NCBI GenBank assembly: GCA_016199665.1
Contig: JACQGG010000046.1
Location: 1-25,476, forward strand
Direction of reading: 5' to 3'
DNA length: 25,476 nt
From: Acidobacteriota bacterium
GTDB lineage: Bacteria; Acidobacteriota; UBA6911; JACQSX01
Shown: one piece after another, positions 9,201-15,857 of the stretch
How positions within the stretch are numbered: the stretch's first letter is position 1
Layout: each line of letters starts with the position of its first letter
Position numbers and translations under genes: made by a program
Notes under the pieces: model-generated
What the model was told of the DNA's origin: nothing
Databases searched by the model: none
The model's input: the letters and a program-made list of their open reading frames with translations, nothing else

Positions 9201-9408
9201 GGAATTCACGCTGAGTGGAGAGAAACGGCTGCAGTTCCGAGCGGAATTTTTCAACTTGCCCAATCGTCCTAATTTTGCCAATCCAACGCGGAGTGCCGCG
9301 GTCGTTTTAAACGGATTTCCCGCGCGAAGCAGCGCCACAGCGGGGTCGATCACCCGCACCTCCACCACCGCCCGGCAGGTTCAATTCGCCTTGCGGCTGT
9401 CCTTCTGA
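6229..9408 (+). CDS. Oar-like TonB-dependent receptor with carboxypeptidase-regulatory domain
   Basis: About 1059 residues from the GTG at 6229; the frame is open further upstream (a GTG at 6055 would give 1117). I prefer 6229 because it places a normal signal peptide at the start: RRRNRVQ, hydrophobic SLLISLLFGLGLDLW, then AQG. Next is a carboxypeptidase-regulatory-like beta-sandwich (GSVRSHAGIPLPNARV), then the plug domain, marked by VGLPLNGRSYSQLATL and FLLDGTN. The rest is a long 22-stranded-type barrel with recurrent aromatic strands (NLFEYLRNSKLDARNFFD, GLRYEF, NLTVQREL, SYVGTRGNHL) ending in QFALRLSF, the typical outer-membrane C-terminus. Members occur in large numbers in Acidobacteria and are thought to import glycans or peptides using TonB energy; the ligand here is unknown. 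No SusD partner or TonB gene is adjacent. The family call is firm; the start is less so. Confidence 0.93.
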   Translation: MRRRNRVQGLAGSLLISLLFGLGLDLWAQGAPAAAQGSVRSHAGIPLPNARVLARHLQAGRSLATSVSEQGQFAFPELAPGAYDFEVSQTAFLTQTKRGVLVRAGQIVILEFVLQAVSESNLSGATSRIDESQLVGLPLNGRSYSQLATLQAGISETGGGQTSRGVGGGSLSVSGGRSASNNFLLDGTNIMDMSNSVPRSAAGVQLGADAVFQVLVSGATPGAEYGRGSGGVLNSITRSGSDPFHGNLFEYLRNSKLDARNFFDRDPLNPLRRSDPPPFKRNQFGFTVTGPILRGRTYFMGSFEAMRDRLTETQVDFFPDQDARRGVITNAAGQEIHRVPVNPRVRPYLDLFPIPNSTREGEGFGRHIGSQFQPTNENYFTIRVDHKISDRDSVFVRYTFDDAASVSGQDVSVFRTLTNSRQQYLTLMETHIFSLSALNSFRFGYTRPVSAVGSLSSINIPPSLFFVPGAYGFGTIDISGSESFGLAMSPGFNVMNSFQFANDVVIQQGAHSLKFGAEIHRYRWEVANSVNKAGQWQFSSLDNFLQGGPSGTSLTVALPESNNRKSFRETLAGFYAQDSFRVGSRLQWNLGLRYEFATIISEKDDRLVAVPDIVRDTQLQIGRILKDNPSLLNFSPRLGFSWSPFEKGKTVLRGGFGIHYDPILEYVVDQLKGTAPFYQRVVRPNFDASATFPDALAAASEFTARTPFQLEILDYHHMRSPMVLRYNLTVQRELPGRWTVQASYVGTRGNHLFRFYEANLYPVAVTRADGSLFFPPNSGPLNPAWGGIGMISADAQSFYNSLQVSAAKSAGRTLSLQGSYTYSKSVDDTTGSLNSGGAFARQYPLRRTLDRGLSDFDVRHRLSVSYFYLLPLRAGQRGGRSRLFWQAFGGWRLGGIVSFRAGSPFHPLSNVRSTGYLFVANRPNLLPGARNSTGGVSAGCGPVRAGQKLGGPERYFDPCVYGAPELGTLGNVGRNTLIGPDVLSMDLSLQKEFTLSGEKRLQFRAEFFNLPNRPNFANPTRSAAVVLNGFPARSSATAGSITRTSTTARQVQFALRLSF

Positions 9409-9424
9409 ACAGGGCATGTTTCAC

Positions 9425-9443
9425 ATTTGGCGTGCCGCCAAAT
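9425..9443. terminator. Hairpin between convergent genes
   Basis: A perfect 8-bp inverted repeat, ATTTGGCG and CGCCAAAT with a 3-base loop, lies in the 78 bp between the ends of the convergent TonB receptor and the 767-residue gene. It could act as a bidirectional terminator. No T-run follows on either strand, so this is position plus dyad only. Confidence 0.4.
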
Positions 9444-9486
9444 CGTGCGGGCAAAGTCTTGAGAAAATCTGTGTACAGAAGTGGAT

Positions 9487-11790
9487 TTAAAAAGCTTTAC
9501 TGAAGGCGTTGCTTTTGAGTCCTTTGGCATCGGTCGCCTCGATCTCCACCTTGTCGGGGAACAGGGTTCCAAAGGGTGTGGCAATTGCCATCCCGGTGAA
9601 GGTCTGGCTGACCGTCCCGGTAGTGAAGCCGGCCAGATTGATGTCGGCTGGCGAGCGGATCGTTCGGGTCGACTGGGGCACTCCTGATCGGGAAAACGAG
9701 TAGTCGATCCTGGCGATGTCGCCTTCAGAATCCGCGATCTGAATATCGATTTTGACCGAATCATCGGTCACCTTTGTCACGGTGGCGGCCGAAATGGAGG
9801 GCGGCGTTGCCGCGCTGCTGGCGCCGGTCCCCGACACCACCACCACCTTGCCGATAGAACCGCTGGCGGCGATGGTGAGGCTCCCGGTCTGGGCGCCCGA
9901 GGAAGCGGGGGTAAAGCGGACAGTGACAGCCTGTTGTCCCCCTGCGGCCAGCGTAAAGGGTGTGGCAGGCGAAGGGGCGCTGAATTGCGGGCTGGTACTG
10001 CTAATGGAGTTGACCGTCAGCGCCGCAGCGCCCGCGTTGCGAAGGGTGACCGTCAAGTCCTTACTCTGCCCGACCCCGACGCTTCCAAAGTCTAAACTCG
10101 CCGGCGTTACTTCAATATTGGCCGGTGGATCCGAGCCGGCTGTGGTCGCCACAATCGTTGGAGGAACGGCCGAAAGGAAAGTTAAACCGTAGTTTCCGAA
10201 CAATTGCTGAGCGATCACCGGTTCTGTAGAGCGGAGGCTGACGTAGCCTCCCGCCTGCCCGGCCGTAGAGGGGGCGAATTGAGAGACGAGCTTGGAGACA
10301 CGTTCTCCGGCGCGGATCGTCAAACCCGCCTGGTCGATCAAGGCCCCCTGGGCGCTGAACACTTCAATGGTCACCTGAGCCGCAGTGGTTCCCGGATTGT
10401 ACAACGCCAGGCCGGTGAAAAGAGGCGGCAGGTTGACTACCTGGCTGAAGATAGCCCGGGTTAACGGCTGCGTCTGCAGCGGCAGCGCCGCGGCATAGTT
10501 GAACGTCGTCGGATCGCCGAATATCACGTCGCCGATGACTCCGTCGCCGTTTGCCTCGGCGCGAAGAGAGCCGACGGAGGCCGCGCCGGCCGGCAGGCCA
10601 AACAGCGGGCCGACATCCTGCTCCAGGACTTGTCCCGCCTCCAGGACCCGATTGACCGGAGTGGCCAAGTCGCTGCCGTTCTCGCCCAGCGCTCTCAAAG
10701 TCACGGTGCGCTGCCGGCCGGCGACGTTGATCAGCTTCAAGCTGGTAAAGATCGCATTGGCGTCGCTGGCCAGTTGCGCCGAGTAGGAGTTGCTGGAACC
10801 GTTGCCAGGTGAGGCATTCAGTCCGATCACGGTATTCTGTGCGGTCAACTGGATCAGCTCAAAGCCGGCCGCGCCGTCCCCCTCGGTGACTTCGACCGTG
10901 ATATACCCGCTGTTGACAGACAGACCCTGCCCGAAAATCTGCGGCACCGATTGGTACAGAAATCCTTTAGCAGGAATGGTTCGCACCTGTTCGGGCGCCA
11001 GCGTCGCCCCGGCCTGGGATCCGTAAAGATTGAGCTTGATCGTAATAGTTTGGTCGTTGGGATTGGCCACGCTGACAAAGGTGTTGACCGGCTGGCCCCG
11101 GAAGGCGTTGGAACCTTGAAAGACCCGGGTAAAGTAGAACTTCTTCGCCTGTCGATCCAGCGCCAGAGACCCGTCCAACTGGCTGAGATCATTGGTACCA
11201 AACTGGAAGAAGGAGGCGATCTGAGGATTGTCGCTTTCCATCCGAATCCACCCGGCCTGCGCAGTCGACGGATCAACGCTGAAGATCTCGCTCCCGGCGC
11301 GCGCCAACTGCTGGCGGGGCTGAAGGAGAAAAGAGGCGGGGTTTCGAGGGAAGGGCAACGGGTTACCACTGGCTCCGAAGGCGCTAAACTCCAGCGAAGC
11401 CGGCTTGTCTGAATAGTTGGAAAAGGCAAAACCGGTGAAGCCTGTCGCGCCTCCCTGATAAAAAGGAAAATAAAATTGCTGCCGGGAAGTTCCCGTGGCA
11501 TTCACGGCTACCAGGTTCCCCGCCGCATCATAGGTGTAGGCGATGGTAGTGCCGTTGCCATAATCGGCCTTGGTCAGTTGGCCGTTGGCGTCATAGGTGT
11601 AAGTGACCGTCTCGGCATAGGAGGCGGAAAAGAGCGCGATGCCGACAGCGAAGACAACCAGCCACGAGCGACGCGCCCTTGCGGCAGAACCGACCGCATT
11701 CCTCTTGCGAAGGATACATCCCGTGGAACATGCCACCATCCACATTCGGGCGGCTGACCTGTAACTGAAACGCCGGATAGCTTTACTCAT
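9487..11790 (-). CDS. Exported YD-repeat protein with four tandem modules and an ASH-type domain
   Basis: A 767-residue protein starting at ATG 11790, with GGGGAG and AGGA upstream. A basic N-terminus precedes a hydrophobic segment (SWLVVFAVGIALFSASYAE, 42-60) consistent with a signal peptide. Two YD repeats follow (VTYTYDANGQLTKADYGNG, IAYTYDAAGNLV). Residues about 105-208, 218-325, 335-437 and 445-540 look like four diverged copies of one beta-sandwich: an F/L-rich strand with N (FAFSNYSDKP, FVSVANPNDQ, LKLINVAGRQ, LALYNPGTTA), a strand ending in G, then a closing phrase such as FFQFG or AQQLFG. Residues 558-656 (VTPASLDFGSVGVGQSKDLT) match the ASH/HYDIN choice-of-anchor type. A final Ig-like domain of about 105 residues ends SNAFSKAF. 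No enzyme motif is present, so a surface or adhesive role is only a guess. It lies 272 bp downstream of the intact RHS gene. Confidence 0.82.
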   Translation of the reverse strand: MSKAIRRFSYRSAARMWMVACSTGCILRKRNAVGSAARARRSWLVVFAVGIALFSASYAETVTYTYDANGQLTKADYGNGTTIAYTYDAAGNLVAVNATGTSRQQFYFPFYQGGATGFTGFAFSNYSDKPASLEFSAFGASGNPLPFPRNPASFLLQPRQQLARAGSEIFSVDPSTAQAGWIRMESDNPQIASFFQFGTNDLSQLDGSLALDRQAKKFYFTRVFQGSNAFRGQPVNTFVSVANPNDQTITIKLNLYGSQAGATLAPEQVRTIPAKGFLYQSVPQIFGQGLSVNSGYITVEVTEGDGAAGFELIQLTAQNTVIGLNASPGNGSSNSYSAQLASDANAIFTSLKLINVAGRQRTVTLRALGENGSDLATPVNRVLEAGQVLEQDVGPLFGLPAGAASVGSLRAEANGDGVIGDVIFGDPTTFNYAAALPLQTQPLTRAIFSQVVNLPPLFTGLALYNPGTTAAQVTIEVFSAQGALIDQAGLTIRAGERVSKLVSQFAPSTAGQAGGYVSLRSTEPVIAQQLFGNYGLTFLSAVPPTIVATTAGSDPPANIEVTPASLDFGSVGVGQSKDLTVTLRNAGAAALTVNSISSTSPQFSAPSPATPFTLAAGGQQAVTVRFTPASSGAQTGSLTIAASGSIGKVVVVSGTGASSAATPPSISAATVTKVTDDSVKIDIQIADSEGDIARIDYSFSRSGVPQSTRTIRSPADINLAGFTTGTVSQTFTGMAIATPFGTLFPDKVEIEATDAKGLKSNAFSKAF

Positions 11791-12062
11791 GTTCCTGCTC
11801 CCCTGCTGATGTCGTGTTGAGATTCCCTGTGCTTGGCATCCTAGGAAACAGTTTCAAAACAATTCATTGGGTTAAAGTATGTGCCCCTCTATGTGAACAG
11901 GTTTGAAACCGATCCTGACTTGTTCGATATCATTCCAAAGAGTCCATAGGTATGGGCGGCTACAACGTCGCCCCCATCTGTGATGGCAACCGTATTCCCC
12001 GCACCGGGATGAGTGACAGATGGAGAGTCGCGACGGGGATTGCTCGGCTATCTTTCCGACCT
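11791..12062. other. Intergenic region with two short dyads
   Basis: This 272-bp gap separates the stop of the intact RHS gene from the start of the 767-residue gene; both read leftward. It contains two imperfect palindromes, GAAACAGTTTC (11845-11855) and GGTTTGAAACC (11900-11910), which could be operator sites. No immunity-like gene of normal size is visible here, although this is where one would be expected downstream of an RHS toxin. Confidence 0.3.
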
Positions 12063-15000
12063 TTACTCGTCCGCGCCAAAGATTTTTTCCTTCAAGCCCC
12101 CCCAAAAGTAACCAACATCTTTCGTGAACTTCCCTTTGCCGTAATAGTTCTTTGCGGTGTTCCAGTAATCGGGGTCGCAGCCGGCGCCGATCATCGCCTC
12201 GCCGGTGGTGGCTGCGTCCACCCACCCCATGTTCGCCCCGACTTCGGAGAACGTGCCCCCGACAGTCATCCAGCCAACATACGTAATCGCCGCCAGCAGT
12301 CCCGCGCCCGCTTGCGACAGACTAGTGACGGTAACCGTTCCTTCAGCCGCAGTTGCCACGACCGTCTCCCCGGCAGCAGTTGAGCCGTACCTTGCAAGGT
12401 GCAGTGAAAGTCGGGTGGCCGTGGAGGTGGTTGCCGGGTTCGCCGGCGAAAAAGTCTTTGGAACAAGCTTGATAATGACATCTCCGATCTCCTTCCCTGG
12501 AACCTTGGCCACCCTTCTGAGAATGGTAAACCCCTCCTTTAGCCACTGCATGCCTGTGGCGCTGTTGACACCGGTGATGCCCGGCCCGAGCCCGAACAGA
12601 CCGAGTCCGGATGGATCGGCCTTTCTCACCGGGTCATTTTCGACATAACGGTAAAGATTGTTCCCGCCGGCGAGGCCAATCGGGTCTCTCTGCAGGAATC
12701 GTCTGCTCCTGGCGTCATAGTGGCGAGCTTTCATGAACAGGAGTCCATCGCCGTCATCTACCACCCCATAAGCGCCTACCCAAGTGAATGGATTGCCGGA
12801 GATGCCGGTCTGTTTTGCCTGCTCGCCGAAAGGGGTATAGGAGTAAGCCGCCGCCGTACTCCCCTCACCGTCTGTCAGTGCAATCGTGCTGCCCACGTTG
12901 TTAAAGTGGTAAAAGTAGCTCGCGCCCGAAGGTAGTCGCATGGCGGTCAAACGCGCACCGGCATAAATGTAGTAGGAGACCACGTTCCCGGCGCCGTCTG
13001 TTTCGAACAAAAGCCTGCCGTAAGTGTCAAAGTGACAGTTACGGGCCTCGCTTCCGGTGACGGTCTTCGTTCTGTAGCCGACTCCGTCATATAAAAACGA
13101 GGTTGTCACGCCATTTCGAATAATCGAGGTCAGCCGGTTTTCCTGGTCATATCGAGCGGTTATCTGCCGGCTGCCTGTGATGCTCGAAAGGTTGCCGTCC
13201 GAGTCGTAAGAGTAGGTGTCCGACCCCCAGGTGACAATCTGGTCCGCGTCATTGATCGTCACTACGGAACTCTGCGGCGAGACGGCAGTTGTCGCGGGAA
13301 GTTGTCTCTCTTCTTTGACAATTCTGCCAATCTCATCCCGTGTATAGGTCACTTGGGCGAAGGCGCTCGCCGCCTTGCGATGCTGAATTGAGGTCACCTC
13401 GTTGGCGTCGTTGTAGGCGAAGGAACTCTCTGTGCCATTCGACCTCGCTTCCCGGACCAGATTTCCCAATCCGTCGTAAGTGTAGGAAACGGAGTTGCCG
13501 TCCCACGCCACGCTGGAAACTCTGTTTCGTTTGTCGTACGCGTAACGGACGGAAAAACTGTTGGGGTAAATGATGGAGGAGATGTTGCCTGCAGCGTCGT
13601 AGGAGATCGAAACGGCCTTTCCAGTCGGATAGCGGATATCGGTCACCTCCCGCAGGGCGTTATAGGCGTAGGTCGTTGTTCCCGTTCCGTCGGTCACACT
13701 GGTGAGATTCCCCGCCTCGTCATAGCCGTAGGCGCCGGCATCGGCTCCGTCGTAGGTCTTTTTGACCACACGGCCATCGGCATCATAGCTAAAGGCAACT
13801 ACGCCACCCCTGGCATTGGTGACAGCCGCAATTCGGCTGAGCGCATCCTTCCGGAGTTTAACGGTCTTGCCCAACGGATCGGTTGTTGAAGTTGCAAGGT
13901 CGTCATAGTCGTAGGTGAATGTGGTCTCCTTGCCGCGCGCATTTTTGAAGGAAACCAGGTTCCCGGTCTCGTCGTAGGCAAACCGCGTCGTGCCGCCCGC
14001 GGCGTCGGTCGTCGATGTAAGACGGTTCGCCGCATCATAGGTTCTGGATCTGGGGGTCCCGCGCGGGTCCGTCTCGGATGTCAGGTTGCCGTTCTTGTCA
14101 TAGGCGCGCCGGGACACCCGTCCCATCGGATCGGTCAACTGCGTAAGGTTCATTGCCGCGTCGCGTACGACAGTGGTGGTGTGCCCGTTTTCGTCTTTGA
14201 CCGAAGTGGCAGCACAGCAGTCGTAAGTGTAGCTCCGGGTTGTCCCGTCCGGATGGGTGATCTTGGTGAGGCGGTCATTTTTGTCATATTCGTAAGCGGT
14301 GGTATTCCCGCGCGCATCCGTGCGGGATGTCATGTGAAGGCCGGCGGGGTCGTACGAAAAGGATGTCGCGCTTCCGAGCGGGTCGATGAAACTTTTCAGA
14401 TTGCCAAACTGATCATACGAGAAAGTTGAAGTATGACCCGCCGGATTCGTCAAACTCGTCAACTGTCCCCTCGCGTCATAGGTCATCGACGTCTCTTTGC
14501 CAAGGGGCGATCGGATTCGGGTCAAATGCCGCTTTGCGTCCCACGAGTAGCTGTCCTTTTCGCCTAGTGGGTTGGTCATGCTGATAAGGTTATCGTTGCC
14601 GTCGTATGCGTAGGACGTCCGCGTGAAGAGAATGTTGTCGTCAGCATGCCGGCGGGTGATCTCGGTTGGATTCCCCTTGGCGTCATAGCTCAGTGAAGTT
14701 GTCGTCCCGCGGGCATCCCTTAGGGACTCGGGCAGACCGAGCGTGGGATTGAAGTAGACGCCGAATCCGCCGACCGAGGAGTCATTGGTGCTGCCGAATG
14801 AAGCGCCATTAGTCCACCCTTCAAGTCCTGTGTTGCCGTAGCGCCGAACACCGCCGGCAGGGTCGGTGGCGATCACGGTCCCGTAAAAGTCGGTCTCGTA
14901 CCGGGTCGAATTTCCGCGGGCATCTGTGAAAGTCACGATCCTGTCAAAAGCCTTCTCAAACTGCGCGCTCCGGCCCGCGGCTGTCAGCGCCGTCATGACG

Positions 15001-15857
15001 TGCGCCGCATCGTACAAGTAGGTCGTGGCCGAGCCTAGAAGGTCGACGCTCTTAGTCATGTCGCCGGCGGCGTTGTATTCGAACGTCGCCTGCCGACCAT
15101 CGGGCGTCGATAGCGAAATGCACCGTTTATTCGAGTTGTAGGCAAGCGAAATCTTCCGGCCCGACGCGTCGGTTATCGTCTTGATCGTGCCGTCGGAGTT
15201 GTAGTCGATAGTGACCGTATTTCCATCGAGGTCGGAGATCGAAGTCAACCGGCTCACATTGCTCCCCGCAACGCGATCGTAGCGGTAGGTTAGACGGCTC
15301 TCCTTCTTGGAGAACAGCCAATAGCTTCCGTACCAGGTGAGACGCTCGGTGGAGCCAATTTCGGAGGTCGCCTGGGCCGGAGAAGCCTGCGAGAGATCGA
15401 CAAAATAGGTCAGACCTTGTCCAGAGCCCCTGTTCAAGACGACCGACTTCCTGGAGTTGGTCTGTCCGGAGTGATCAATTGTCGATTCGTAGGAAAAAGT
15501 CCAATTATTCCCGAACAGGCCCGATGCGATCCCGTCCCTTGTGTCCCGCATGTTGTACGTTCGAGTCATGGCGATACTGGGGCCGAGACCGCGGTAGGCA
15601 AAGTCGACGTCCTGGACGACCAGCAATTGACTGGCTGTATTGACCCAGTAGTTAGGCATTCCTTGAATGGAGCAGACCCCGGGCCCGCCGCCGCCGTCAA
15701 ACACTGTAAACGGGTTGTCCCTAGCGCCTCCCTTGGTCTGCAGACCTAGCGCAGGATCGTGGCCGAAGATATTTGCATGGGTCGCTAGAATCAAGAGAGC
15801 AACGCTGAGCGAAACGGTCCGCATAAGCCGAGGTGTCAATGTAGTTATGGCAGTCAT
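12063..15857 (-). CDS. RHS repeat-associated core protein with variable C-terminal tip
   Basis: About 1264 residues. I chose ATG 15857 because AAGGAG lies 8 bases upstream and a signal peptide follows (RTVSLSVALLILATHANIFG); the open frame extends to 15980 but without these. After a DUF6531-like N-terminal domain (MPNYWVNTASQLLVVQDVDF, SIAMTRTYNMRD) come dozens of YD repeats (YDAKGNP, YDQFGNL, YDKNDRLT) that in this family wrap into a hollow beta-cage. The RHS core is intact: PFTWVGAYGVVDDGDGLLFM, ARHYDARSRRFLQRDPIGL, GNNLYRYVENDPVRKADPSG, the region linked in RHS proteins to self-cleavage and to release of the C-terminal part. The remaining 178 residues form the variable tip, which I cannot assign. 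A Sec-type signal peptide instead of a PAAR or VgrG-like N-terminus suggests export through the Sec path. A decayed paralog lies directly upstream, overlapping its start by ATGA. Confidence 0.92.
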   Translation of the reverse strand: MTAITTLTPRLMRTVSLSVALLILATHANIFGHDPALGLQTKGGARDNPFTVFDGGGGPGVCSIQGMPNYWVNTASQLLVVQDVDFAYRGLGPSIAMTRTYNMRDTRDGIASGLFGNNWTFSYESTIDHSGQTNSRKSVVLNRGSGQGLTYFVDLSQASPAQATSEIGSTERLTWYGSYWLFSKKESRLTYRYDRVAGSNVSRLTSISDLDGNTVTIDYNSDGTIKTITDASGRKISLAYNSNKRCISLSTPDGRQATFEYNAAGDMTKSVDLLGSATTYLYDAAHVMTALTAAGRSAQFEKAFDRIVTFTDARGNSTRYETDFYGTVIATDPAGGVRRYGNTGLEGWTNGASFGSTNDSSVGGFGVYFNPTLGLPESLRDARGTTTSLSYDAKGNPTEITRRHADDNILFTRTSYAYDGNDNLISMTNPLGEKDSYSWDAKRHLTRIRSPLGKETSMTYDARGQLTSLTNPAGHTSTFSYDQFGNLKSFIDPLGSATSFSYDPAGLHMTSRTDARGNTTAYEYDKNDRLTKITHPDGTTRSYTYDCCAATSVKDENGHTTTVVRDAAMNLTQLTDPMGRVSRRAYDKNGNLTSETDPRGTPRSRTYDAANRLTSTTDAAGGTTRFAYDETGNLVSFKNARGKETTFTYDYDDLATSTTDPLGKTVKLRKDALSRIAAVTNARGGVVAFSYDADGRVVKKTYDGADAGAYGYDEAGNLTSVTDGTGTTTYAYNALREVTDIRYPTGKAVSISYDAAGNISSIIYPNSFSVRYAYDKRNRVSSVAWDGNSVSYTYDGLGNLVREARSNGTESSFAYNDANEVTSIQHRKAASAFAQVTYTRDEIGRIVKEERQLPATTAVSPQSSVVTINDADQIVTWGSDTYSYDSDGNLSSITGSRQITARYDQENRLTSIIRNGVTTSFLYDGVGYRTKTVTGSEARNCHFDTYGRLLFETDGAGNVVSYYIYAGARLTAMRLPSGASYFYHFNNVGSTIALTDGEGSTAAAYSYTPFGEQAKQTGISGNPFTWVGAYGVVDDGDGLLFMKARHYDARSRRFLQRDPIGLAGGNNLYRYVENDPVRKADPSGLGLFGLGPGITGVNSATGMQWLKEGFTILRRVAKVPGKEIGDVIIKLVPKTFSPANPATTSTATRLSLHLARYGSTAAGETVVATAAEGTVTVTSLSQAGAGLLAAITYVGWMTVGGTFSEVGANMGWVDAATTGEAMIGAGCDPDYWNTAKNYYGKGKFTKDVGYFWGGLKEKIFGADE

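Noticed and set aside
9381..9764. A 127-codon minus-strand frame across the end of the TonB receptor and the 767-residue gene.
   Set aside because: It is an off-frame shadow of the 767-residue gene; the Cys/His-containing end covers the intergenic hairpin and shows no family match.
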